A stretch of 14,760 bases of DNA, from contig JBKPPO010000382.1 of assembly GCA_046733635.1 (NCBI GenBank), positions 1-14,760 of the forward strand, written 5' to 3'. Source of the DNA: CADEED01 sp046733635. GTDB taxonomy: Bacteria; Pseudomonadota; Gammaproteobacteria; Steroidobacterales; Steroidobacteraceae. Every line of letters starts with the position of its first letter. The stretch's first letter is position 1. This document shows, piece after piece, positions 1-6,617 of the stretch. Below the pieces are notes generated by a model, which was not told the origin of the DNA, did not search any database, and saw only the letters and a list, made by a program, of their open reading frames with translations. The position numbers and the translations under genes were made by a program.

Positions 1-47
1 GATCATACTTGAAGTCTCGTGGGCTCGGAGATGTGTATAAGAGACAG
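1..47 (+). other. Sequencing-library adapter left at the contig end
   Basis: Bases 14-47 match the 34-base Nextera Read-2 transposase adapter; its last 19 bases (29-47) are the Tn5 mosaic end. Bases 1-3 (GAT) fit the end of the Illumina P7 primer, and bases 4-13 have the length and position of a 10-base i7 index. The whole stretch is therefore library construct rather than genome. Translated in the frame of the first gene it gives the peptide MGSEMCIRDR, which would be a false N-terminus. The adapter match is read directly from the sequence; the index interpretation is inference from the usual library layout. Confidence 0.96.
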
Positions 48-48
48 G

Positions 49-1203
49 TTGCAGCCGCTCGAAGTGCAAGTCACTCGAGTCAAGGACGCTCGTGCGAGAT
101 TCGAGCAGGCCCTCGAGGACAACAAGCTGAAGCCGCTCGTCGAGGCAAGCGACGAGAAGTATCTAAAACTCCAATCCGATGCAGACAACGCAATAGGTCG
201 CGTCGCGGAATACTCTCAGCAGCTTGCGCAATTCTCAGGGCAATTGCTTCCCTTGGTCGAAACGATCGCCGCGCAAGTCGGGCGCAATATCGTCGACACC
301 GAACCAAGCATCGAAAGCCTCATGACGCTCGTGGGTGGTTTCGGGGCGCAGTCGCGCGGACTCATGACGGCAGCCTTGCCGCCGGCTAGCCCCACCACCC
401 CGAAAGCGCAGAGCGCAAATGTGGATCGGCAGACCGCCGAAGCGAAAGTGCTTCCGTTCTACAAAGCACTTCGCGCTGAAGTGGAAGCGCTGAACTCGAT
501 GCTTTCGAAGGTGGTCGCGGTTTCGCAAGCCACCACGAAGATCGGAGCCTGCAAAGCCGAAGGCGCTGCGAATGAGTTCAAGGTCGAGCCGGCGGATGCG
601 ACTGCCGTAATCAGGGTGGGTGAAACCCGCGAGTTCAAGGTAACCAACAAGATCTCTGTGCCAACCGCCTCGGTGGATGGGGACGCGACGGACAGTGTCG
701 AGAAGCTCGATACCCTCGTGCGCGATCAGGCATTCGTCGTACGCATCAAGGGGATGAAGGCAACGGGCGAATCAGGTCCTACGCTAACTATCAAGGACGG
801 CACCGGCCAGCAGGAGAAGCGGATTGCCCTCCGTATCGCTGCGTCCGGGACGAAGGCGGGTGAGGCCGACGCAGAAGTCGGATCTGGCAATGGCGCAGCG
901 CCGGTCCCGGCTCCGGCTGCCATCACCGACGACGAGAAGGCGCGCATCGTGAGCGCAGCGCTGGTGGATGAAGTTGCCGGTGAAAAGCCGGAAGACTTCC
1001 TCGCGCGTTCGATCAAGGCGATGCAATGCGTCGTGAAAGCGACAGCCGACGGCGATGTGGGAACCGAGACGAGAGCGAAGATCGCGGCGTTCATGAAGGG
1101 CGTTGCTGATCGGGCAAAGGATGACGCGATCGATGCGCCATTCATCGCAAAGATCGGCGCCGCGCTGAATGCAGACGCAGCCGACTGCCGGAATCAGCAG
1201 TGA
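49..1203 (+). CDS. Unrecognised protein, 5' end missing; helical, Ig-like and possible PG-binding-like segments
   Basis: This is the C-terminal 384 residues of a gene cut by the contig end; the real start lies outside, because the only upstream in-frame starts fall in adapter. I do not recognise the family. Native residues 1-170 or so look alpha-helical and coiled-coil prone (VKDARARFEQALEDN, EYSQQLAQFSGQLLPLVETI), broken by a Pro/Thr-rich linker (LPPASPTTPKAQ). About residues 180-275 look like a beta-sandwich (FKVEPADATAVIRVGETREF), comparable to bacterial Ig-like domains. After an Ala/Pro-rich linker, the last 90 residues are helical and contain AMQCVVKATADGDVGTETRAKI, which loosely resembles the peptidoglycan-binding motif (Cys...DGxxGxxT). 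The stop overlaps the next gene's GTG by four bases, so the two are probably made together. The domain calls are by eye and weak; the reading frame itself is secure. Confidence 0.8.
   Translation: MQPLEVQVTRVKDARARFEQALEDNKLKPLVEASDEKYLKLQSDADNAIGRVAEYSQQLAQFSGQLLPLVETIAAQVGRNIVDTEPSIESLMTLVGGFGAQSRGLMTAALPPASPTTPKAQSANVDRQTAEAKVLPFYKALRAEVEALNSMLSKVVAVSQATTKIGACKAEGAANEFKVEPADATAVIRVGETREFKVTNKISVPTASVDGDATDSVEKLDTLVRDQAFVVRIKGMKATGESGPTLTIKDGTGQQEKRIALRIAASGTKAGEADAEVGSGNGAAPVPAPAAITDDEKARIVSAALVDEVAGEKPEDFLARSIKAMQCVVKATADGDVGTETRAKIAAFMKGVADRAKDDAIDAPFIAKIGAALNADAADCRNQQ
1200..1203 (+). other. GTGA stop/start overlap
   Basis: The TGA of the first gene (1201-1203) overlaps the GTG start of the peptidase-hydrolase gene (1200-1202). 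No strong Shine-Dalgarno lies just upstream (only CCGGAA-like), so re-initiation after the first gene is the likely way the second is translated. Confidence 0.65.
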
Positions 1204-2681
1204 AGTACTCGAACTACCGGCGGGCCATGCAGCTGCTGACCCGGCCCGCGCGCAATCATGGCCACGAGGCGGATTTCATCCGAATCGGCAAGGAGCTGCG
1301 CCGACACACGAAGCGCTGGCTCTACGATGCGAACGTGATCGGGTTCGGCGTCGGCAACCGCGAGGCTGGTGGCAAGGACACCGGTGAGCTCGCGTTGCGC
1401 ATACATGTGCTGAAAAAGCTGCCCATGTCGCGCCTCGCGGGTAATCTCATACCGCCCATCATCAACGTACCCGGTATCGGCAAGCCGATCCTGGTGGACG
1501 TCGTAGAAAGCCGCATCCCGCGTGCCCAACTAGCCTTCGTAGGCGATGGTCTGTCGCTTTCCGGCTCGCGTGAATTCGGCACGATTGGTTGTGTCGCGCG
1601 CCGGCGCGGCTCGAACGATCTTTTCGGTGTGACGTGCGCGCACGTGTTGATGGGTCCCGCCGGGACTACGGTGGAATGGGCAGAGTTTCCTCCCGCCACC
1701 GCGTTGCCCAATCCACGCATCGGCTCGCTCACTCCATTCCGCAGCCCTCTGACCGCAGGACCGGGATTTCCGAACAATACGGACATCTCGCTCGTGCGGC
1801 TCGATCCGGGTGCGGTGACTCCGGTCGTGCGCTTCCTCGGTACGATTTCAGGAGTTCGCACGTCTCCGCTGGTGCGAGGCGAGCCGATCAAACTCTGCGG
1901 ATTCGGAACCAGTGTTCTGAGTGCGGCAAGGCCACGTGGGGTTTGTGAGGGCTTCGTGCGAGAGCCGCATACCAACCGTGTAGTGAGTTTTCCTCGGCAT
2001 GGTGAGCTCGGATTCCGTGACGTCGTCGAGTGCTCAGGCTTCACGCTTCCCATGGATAGCGGTGCCGGGGTGCTCGACTCTGACAATCGTCTCGTCGGGA
2101 TTCACTTTGCCGGACCGGATATTGGCGAGGAGGGGAGCAGTTTCTTCCAGCCGATTTCGAGTGTCTTTGACGCCTTCGGACTCAGCGTCCCGACGGGCTC
2201 GGACACGCCGCCGGATGCGCCCTCTGCTCACGCCGAAGGCGCGAGTGAAGGGCGTGCGCCGCCCGCCGTTGGCGCCCGCGCGACCGCTATCGACATCCTG
2301 GCGCGCACCTTGTGGGGCGAGGCACGCGGAGAAATCCCTGCCGGACGGCAAGGCGTCGCAAACGTCATTCTGAACCGGGTGGCGAAGAACAAGCCGAAGC
2401 GTTTCGGGGCGACGGTCGAGGGTGTTTGTCTCAAGCCGCTACAGTTCAGTTGTTGGAACGAGGGCGACCCTAACAAGACCAAGCTACTGGAAGTCACTGA
2501 CTCGAACCGGCACTTTCGCGAGTGTCTCGAACTTGCGCATGCCGCCGTCAACGGGCTGTTGGCCGACAACACCCGTGGTTCGGATCATTACCACACCGCA
2601 GATGTGGCGCCGACCTGGTCGCGGGGGCGAGTGCCTGCGGTCGAGATCGGCAATCACCGCTTCTTCAACGACATTCCCTGA
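1200..2681 (+). CDS. Trypsin-like serine peptidase fused to SleB-type cell-wall hydrolase
   Basis: A 493-residue two-domain enzyme. Residues 44-105 (VIGFGVGNREAGG, LALRIHVLKKLP, IPPIINVPGIGKPILVDVVE) resemble the lead-in of NAL1-like trypsin-fold peptidases. The peptidase core shows a plausible triad: His148 in TCAHV, Asp195 in NNTDISLVRLD, Ser287 in MDSGAGV. A Pro/Ala/Ser linker (331-360) leads to residues 361-493, which match the SleB/CwlJ hydrolase family (Hydrolase_2): ARTLWGEARGE with likely catalytic Glu374, GVANVILNRV, FSCWNE and DHYHT. That family cleaves peptidoglycan. No signal peptide or TM is visible, so the route to any wall substrate is unclear. The GTG start gives the GTGA overlap with the gene before it, favouring coupled translation; ATG at 1227 is an alternative. 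Both domain families are recognised; the joint role is unknown. Confidence 0.88.
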   Translation: MKYSNYRRAMQLLTRPARNHGHEADFIRIGKELRRHTKRWLYDANVIGFGVGNREAGGKDTGELALRIHVLKKLPMSRLAGNLIPPIINVPGIGKPILVDVVESRIPRAQLAFVGDGLSLSGSREFGTIGCVARRRGSNDLFGVTCAHVLMGPAGTTVEWAEFPPATALPNPRIGSLTPFRSPLTAGPGFPNNTDISLVRLDPGAVTPVVRFLGTISGVRTSPLVRGEPIKLCGFGTSVLSAARPRGVCEGFVREPHTNRVVSFPRHGELGFRDVVECSGFTLPMDSGAGVLDSDNRLVGIHFAGPDIGEEGSSFFQPISSVFDAFGLSVPTGSDTPPDAPSAHAEGASEGRAPPAVGARATAIDILARTLWGEARGEIPAGRQGVANVILNRVAKNKPKRFGATVEGVCLKPLQFSCWNEGDPNKTKLLEVTDSNRHFRECLELAHAAVNGLLADNTRGSDHYHTADVAPTWSRGRVPAVEIGNHRFFNDIP

Positions 2682-2851
2682 TCGAACCGGCTGGTACACA
2701 GTGTCCCGTGATCAAGGCGGGACGCGCGTGAGATCCAGGAGTGGCGCAATATTGCGTGACAGCTCCCGAGCCGAGGTCTGCAAAGACGAGGTCAGGAATC
2801 AGCTCGCCCGAAACACGAGTGTGCGACCGTAGGGGTCGGCACGACGTGCAA

Positions 2852-2973
2852 TCGTTCGAAGACGCATTCCGCCAAGCGGATCAGGCGCTGTACCTGGCCA
2901 AGAGCCGCGGCCGAAACTACGGCGTCTGAGCGAAGACCAGATGCACGAGGTCACCGGTCAGCGGGCGTTTCAA
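2852..2973 (+). pseudogene. Remnant of a GGDEF diguanylate cyclase gene (3' end only)
   Basis: The stretch encodes SFEDAFRQADQALYLAKSRG, the last helix of a GGDEF domain, nearly identical in protein to residues 400-419 of the intact copy at 3137. The frame then breaks: a TGA at about 2927, a loss of about 4 bases before CCAGATG, and a loss of about 26 bases where the intact genes encode ARKGTWALI, before GCGGGCGTTTCAA resumes the homology. The N-terminal sensor, membrane segments, catalytic GGEEF and I-site are all absent. In the 57-base block from GAC at 2861, I count 7 differences from the 3137 gene, all in third codon positions and silent. That suggests divergence as a working gene before decay. 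A non-functional relic of a third paralog is the best reading. Confidence 0.8.
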
Positions 2974-3019
2974 CCTACGTCGGTAGCGTCATATAAAGGA
3001 GTAGGGAAAGCGTCGGCGC

Positions 3020-3049
3020 CGGACACCTTCCTGGCTGAAGCGACATAAT
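3020..3049 (+). promoter_or_regulatory. Possible sigma-70-type promoter for the first diguanylate cyclase
   Basis: CGGACA (3020-3025) and CATAAT (3044-3049) are separated by 18 bases, with 4/6 and 5/6 matches to consensus. The position is about 88 bases upstream of the start at 3137. Other AT-rich boxes (TATAAA at 2992, TAATAT at 3121) compete, so this is tentative. Confidence 0.28.
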
Positions 3050-3136
3050 TCCCGCCGATCTGGCAAGGCTGCGACCCTCATTTGCTGATAACGCTCTCAG
3101 TTTTCCGCGACCTCACTCCTTAATATCGGCTGCGGG

Positions 3137-4519
3137 ATGCCCGACTCCGACTCAACGAAACCCCGCCAATCAGCTGCCCTGCTGATCGGCATCCTGTTGA
3201 CGATCCTCGCCGTCCTCTCGCATCGCTTCCTCCCCGATCGCCGCCTGAGCCTCGACCCCGCGCGGGAAGGCGCGGTCCACTTCCTGATGAAGTTCGGCGA
3301 CGACACGTTGACCAAAGTCGGCTGGGTCGACGAATCGCGCCGCCGTTTCAAGTGCACCTTCGCCGCGGAATCACAGAACGCGAGCTGCACCTACACGTAC
3401 CTACTGTATCCCGGCAGCGAAGCAGCCAACGGCGTCGACCTCTCGCGCCTCCGGAACCTGAACCTGAAGATCCGCTATACGGGCGAGGCTCACTACCTGC
3501 GTTTGGCGATCCGCAACTTCGATCCCAAGTATTCGACGCTCGAAGACACGAACTCCTCCAAGTTCAACTCGCTGAACATCCAGCCCAAGGACCTCACGGG
3601 CCCGCTCACCGTCAACCTGGGCGAGTTCTCGGTGCCGGAGTGGTGGGTGGCACAGTACGACCTGCCGCGCGCCCTGGCGCAGCCGCAAATGGACAACGCG
3701 ACGGCGTTCTCTATCTACCTGCAGGGCGAGCAGGCGGGCTCCGAACACGACATCCAGATCGACGGGATCGAATTTTCCGGAGACTGGATCAGCGCGGAGC
3801 ACTGGTACCTCGGCATCCTCTGCGCGTGGATCCTGATCGGCGCGGGCGTGGGCACGGCGCAGTTGATCGCGCTGCGCCGCAAGCACCGCGAGCAGCGCAA
3901 GCAGATCCACAAGCTCAAGGACGAGAAGGACAAGTACAAGCAGCTCTCGACCATCGACGCGCTGACGAAGGTGCTCAACCGTCATGGCATCGAGCAGTTC
4001 ATCTCCACGCATCACGCGGCCGACCAGCCGATGAGCGTGATCCTCATCGACCTCGACCACTTCAAGCGCATCAACGACCACCGCGGCCACTACGACGGCG
4101 ACCGCGTCCTGCAGACGGTCGGCGAGTTGCTGCGCGGGATCACGCGCACCAGCGACGGCCTCGGCCGCTGGGGCGGCGAGGAATTCATCCTGGTGTGCCC
4201 GGGCGCGAGCCTCTCCAAGGCGGCGAACCTCGCGGAGAAGCTGCGCGAGCGCATCATGCAGACCAATTTCCTGCCGGAAGATCCGCTGGCGGTCACGGCG
4301 AGCCTGGGTGTGGCGACGGCGCCGGCCGGCGGGAGCTTCGACGACGCCTTCCGCCAGGCGGACCAGGCGCTCTATCTAGCCAAGAGCCGCGGCCGCAACT
4401 GCGTGGTCGCGGCGAGCGACGACCAGATGCACAAGGTCACGGGCGCGCGCAAAGGCACCTGGGCGCTCATCAGCGGGCGCTTCAAGATCCACAATACGGG
4501 TCGCGTAAAAGAGAAATGA
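3137..4519 (+). CDS. Membrane diguanylate cyclase with periplasmic jelly-roll-like sensor (copy 1)
   Basis: A 460-residue protein expected to make cyclic di-GMP from two GTP at the inner membrane. TM1 is about residues 12-29 and TM2 about 223-246, so residues 30-222 lie in the periplasm. That part is beta-rich (LNLKIRYTGEAHYLRLAIRN; VPEWWVAQYD; HDIQIDGIEF) and resembles CBM11/CIA30-type galactose-binding jelly rolls; this assignment is inference. Cys73 and Cys84 could form a disulfide. A coiled coil (247-268) joins TM2 to the GGDEF domain (about 270-425): DALTKVLNRHG, metal-binding Asp305 in IDLDHFK, GGEEF at 346-350, and inhibitory-site RTSD at 337-340 with the standard five-residue gap. An active, product-inhibited enzyme is expected. 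About 30 further residues (MHKVTGARKGTWALISGRFK) are conserved in the paralog at 5175. There is no clear Shine-Dalgarno, but the start fits TM1 and matches the paralog's MPDSD. Confidence 0.93.
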   Translation: MPDSDSTKPRQSAALLIGILLTILAVLSHRFLPDRRLSLDPAREGAVHFLMKFGDDTLTKVGWVDESRRRFKCTFAAESQNASCTYTYLLYPGSEAANGVDLSRLRNLNLKIRYTGEAHYLRLAIRNFDPKYSTLEDTNSSKFNSLNIQPKDLTGPLTVNLGEFSVPEWWVAQYDLPRALAQPQMDNATAFSIYLQGEQAGSEHDIQIDGIEFSGDWISAEHWYLGILCAWILIGAGVGTAQLIALRRKHREQRKQIHKLKDEKDKYKQLSTIDALTKVLNRHGIEQFISTHHAADQPMSVILIDLDHFKRINDHRGHYDGDRVLQTVGELLRGITRTSDGLGRWGGEEFILVCPGASLSKAANLAEKLRERIMQTNFLPEDPLAVTASLGVATAPAGGSFDDAFRQADQALYLAKSRGRNCVVAASDDQMHKVTGARKGTWALISGRFKIHNTGRVKEK

Positions 4520-4530
4520 CCACAGCTTGC

Positions 4531-4546
4531 GATGCGAATTCGCATC
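4531..4546. promoter_or_regulatory. Perfect 16-base palindrome GATGCGAATTCGCATC
   Basis: This exact inverted repeat sits just after the first diguanylate cyclase gene and about 45 bases before the -10-like box of the small secreted gene at 4621. A 16-base perfect palindrome with no loop looks more like a dimeric repressor or activator site than a transcript hairpin. The cognate protein is not recognisable. Confidence 0.4.
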
Positions 4547-4562
4547 ACCTGCGATCCCTGAG

Positions 4563-4596
4563 TTGAGATTCCCCGGATAGCCCGGCTGCCTATACT
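4563..4596 (+). promoter_or_regulatory. Possible promoter of the small secreted-protein gene
   Basis: TATACT (4591-4596) is a good -10 box, 24 bases before the ATG at 4621. The only consensus-like -35, TTGAGA (4563-4568), is 22 bases away, which is too far for standard sigma-70; TTCCCC at 4569 has the right 16-base spacing but a poor sequence. The -10 is the better supported half. Confidence 0.35.
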
Positions 4597-4620
4597 GAGC
4601 CTCACTTCCACGGAGGCTCC

Positions 4621-5013
4621 ATGAAAACCCGCTTCTTCGGCACTCTTGCCCTGCTGCTCGCGATGGCGTTTCCGGCCGCTGCGGCCGAACTACCCGGTCG
4701 CTGGACGGCGGAGTTCGACTCCCCGATCGGCTTGCAGAAGTACGTCTACGAGTTCAAGAAGTCCGGTGACGCGCTGACGGGCGAGGCCACGTTCGAGCGC
4801 TCCATCGGCAACGGCGCGACGCCGCTGCAGAACGTGAAGCTCGAAGGTGACAAGGTGAGCTTCGATGAGCCGCTCACGATCGACGGCAACACCCTCGTCA
4901 TCAAGTACACCGGCACGCTCTCCGGCGACGAGATCAAGCTCACGCGTGTGGTCGGCGACTTCGGCAGCGAGCAGTTGACGGCCAAACGCGCAGCGGCAGC
5001 CGCAGCGAAGTAG
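4621..5013 (+). CDS. Small secreted beta-rich protein, unknown function
   Basis: A 130-residue protein with a clear Sec signal peptide: MKTR, a Leu/Ala-rich core, and likely cleavage after the Ala run at residue 22. The mature part is about 108 residues and alternates short strands and turns (GRWTAEFDSPIG, KYVYEFKKSGDALTGEATF, KVSFDEPLTIDGNTLVIKYTG, DEIKLTRVVGDFG), suggesting a small lipocalin-like or beta-barrel fold, and ends in an Ala-rich tail. There is no catalytic motif and no cysteine in the mature part. GGAGG (4612-4616) precedes the ATG by four bases, supporting the start. It lies between two paralogous diguanylate cyclase genes on the same strand, with its own likely promoter. A periplasmic accessory or ligand-binding role is possible but not shown. 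The function is unknown. Confidence 0.87.
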   Translation: MKTRFFGTLALLLAMAFPAAAAELPGRWTAEFDSPIGLQKYVYEFKKSGDALTGEATFERSIGNGATPLQNVKLEGDKVSFDEPLTIDGNTLVIKYTGTLSGDEIKLTRVVGDFGSEQLTAKRAAAAAAK

Positions 5014-5092
5014 ACCGCGGGGTCGCGTCCGGCTAACCCACCAGGCGGGTTCCTAACGAAGGGTGTCGGCCGTCACACTTCGCGACACTCGA

Positions 5093-5112
5093 GCGCCCGC
5101 AGCCGCGGGCGC
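5093..5112 (+). terminator. GC-rich hairpin after the small secreted gene
   Basis: An 8-base-pair perfect stem (GCGCCCGC / GCGGGCGC) with loop AGCC is followed by CTTCTCGC, 80 bases beyond the stop at 5013. The stem is strong but there is no real U tract, so it may be a weak terminator or an RNA structure in the leader of the next gene. Confidence 0.35.
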
Positions 5113-5174
5113 CTTCTCGCAAATCCGAGGCCGTTCGCGGCATTGCCTGCGCACGCGGATCACCATCGGGCTGC

Positions 5175-6560
5175 ATGCCCGATTCCGACATCTCGCCCGC
5201 GAAATCCTCGCACGCCGCCGTGCTGCTGGTTGGCATCCTGCTGACCTGCCTCGCCATGGCGGGACATCGATTCCTGCCGGAACGTCGCCTGGTGCTCGAA
5301 GGATCGACGACCGGCGAGAACTTCTTCCTGATGCAGTCGGGCGACGGCGCACCCGCGAACATCCGGTGGGTTGACCAGGGCCGCTTCCACTACGCCTGTC
5401 AGTTCCCCGAAGCGACGGTCGATCAAGGATGCAGCTTCGGCTATCAACTTCACGGGGCGCAGGTCAGCGAGGGCACGGACCTCTCGCGTTATCACACGCT
5501 GAATCTTTCGATCCGCTACACGGGCGCAGCGCGCTATCTGCGCGTGGCCATACGCAACTTCGACCCGCGATTCTCGAGGACCGAAGATCTGAATTCGCCG
5601 AAGTACAACTTCGTGAATATCCCCGCGCGTGACTTGGCCAAACCGGTGGCGATCAAGCTCAGAGAGTTCTGGGTACCCGAGTGGTGGATAGACCAATACG
5701 ACCTGGCGCGCGATCTCTCGCAGCCCGATCTGAGCAATGCGACCGTCTTCTCCATCGACCTGCGCGGAAAACTGAGCGGCACACCGCACGACATCCGCAT
5801 CGACCGGATCGAGTTCGTGGGCGACTGGATCAGCGCGGAGTCCTGGTATCTCGGCATCCTGTGCGTGCTGGTGTTCTTCGCGACGACCTATGGCGCTTCG
5901 CAGTGGTTTCTGCTGCGCCGGCGTCACCGGGAGCAGCGCAAGAAAATCCGGGACCTCGAGGGCGAGAAGGAAAAGTATCGCAAGCTCTCGACGGTGGATG
6001 CACTGACCAACGTGCTGAATCGGCATGGCATCGAGCGATTCGTCGAGACGCTGCAGGCTACGCGAGTGCAGGCGGCAGTTGTCGTCATCGATCTCGATCA
6101 CTTCAAACGCGTCAATGATCTTCGCGGACACCATGGCGGTGATCGGGTACTGCGCACGATGGGCGAGGTGCTCGCCGCGCACACGCGCGCCGGCGATGGT
6201 CTCGGCCGCTGGGGCGGAGAAGAATTCGTGCTGGTGTGCCCGGGCGCCAACCTCGCCAGCGCAGCCGAGCTCGCCGAAAAGCTGCGGCGACGGATCAGCG
6301 AAACCGACTTCATTCCTGATGATCCGCTCGCCATCACGGCCAGCTTCGGCGTGGCGGCCTCGCAAGGCGATCAGGTTTTCGAAGACGTATTCCAGCAAGC
6401 GGACGAGGCACTGTACCTGGCGAAGAATCGCGGCCGCAACTGCGTCGTGGTCGCGAGCGGCGATCAGATGCATCACGTCACGGGCGCGCGCAAGGGAACC
6501 TGGGCGCTGATCACGGGGCGCTTCAAACTGCATGGCCGATCGCGCGCGCGGGAGAATTGA
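5175..6560 (+). CDS. Membrane diguanylate cyclase with periplasmic jelly-roll-like sensor (copy 2)
   Basis: A 461-residue paralog of the protein at 3137, alignable end to end. TM1 is about residues 13-30 and TM2 about 224-246; residues 31-223 form the periplasmic sensor, with a Cys75/Cys86 pair at the same spacing as copy 1 and conserved blocks RYTGAARYLRVAIRNFDP, VPEWWIDQYDLARDLSQP and GDWISAE. A coiled coil (248-269) leads to the GGDEF domain: DALTNVLNRHG, IDLDHFKRVND, GGEEF at 347-351, I-site RAGD at 338-341. All signs point to an active, feedback-inhibited cyclase. The sensor diverges more than the cyclase (for example EGSTTGENFFLMQSGDGAPA against DPAREGAVHFLMKFGDDTLT), suggesting a shifted ligand. 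No Shine-Dalgarno is apparent; the start and the bases before it (ATCGGGCTGC) match copy 1 (ATCGGCTGCGGG), supporting this ATG. Confidence 0.93.
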   Translation: MPDSDISPAKSSHAAVLLVGILLTCLAMAGHRFLPERRLVLEGSTTGENFFLMQSGDGAPANIRWVDQGRFHYACQFPEATVDQGCSFGYQLHGAQVSEGTDLSRYHTLNLSIRYTGAARYLRVAIRNFDPRFSRTEDLNSPKYNFVNIPARDLAKPVAIKLREFWVPEWWIDQYDLARDLSQPDLSNATVFSIDLRGKLSGTPHDIRIDRIEFVGDWISAESWYLGILCVLVFFATTYGASQWFLLRRRHREQRKKIRDLEGEKEKYRKLSTVDALTNVLNRHGIERFVETLQATRVQAAVVVIDLDHFKRVNDLRGHHGGDRVLRTMGEVLAAHTRAGDGLGRWGGEEFVLVCPGANLASAAELAEKLRRRISETDFIPDDPLAITASFGVAASQGDQVFEDVFQQADEALYLAKNRGRNCVVVASGDQMHHVTGARKGTWALITGRFKLHGRSRAREN

Positions 6561-6617
6561 GGACGCGAGTCACCCGGCCACGAGGCTCGCGACCGGGCGA
6601 TCTCGTGTGGCTATCTA

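Larger units (their letters stand above)
2682..3136. other. 455-base gap between genes
   Basis: Apart from the diguanylate cyclase relic at 2852-2973 and a possible promoter at 3020-3049, I see no intact gene, RNA gene or strong terminator. Bases 2682-2850 have no clear similarity to the neighbouring genes, except that 2824-2848 can be read as T-V-G-V-G-T-T, reminiscent of the SLGVAT strand that precedes the relic sequence in the intact paralogs. This would extend the relic a little to the left. Confidence 0.6.

Noticed and set aside
19..48. GTG/ATG start of the first gene within the adapter
   Set aside because: The codons lie in synthetic adapter sequence, so neither is a natural start.
3352..4566. 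404-codon open frame on the plus strand inside the first diguanylate cyclase
   Set aside because: It is a shifted frame of a clearly real gene; the translation is Arg/Pro/Ala-rich low complexity with no domain.
5160..6533. 457-codon open frame on the minus strand opposite the second diguanylate cyclase
   Set aside because: It is antisense to a gene with full GGDEF and sensor conservation. Its product is Arg/Ala/His-rich with no recognisable domain, as expected from the complementary strand of GC-rich coding DNA.
6570..6617. Inverted repeat GCCACGAG / CTCGTGTGGC between the second cyclase and the PD40 gene
   Set aside because: The pairing needs a bulge and a 17-base loop and has no U tract, so a terminator call is not supported, although its place between convergent genes is suggestive.
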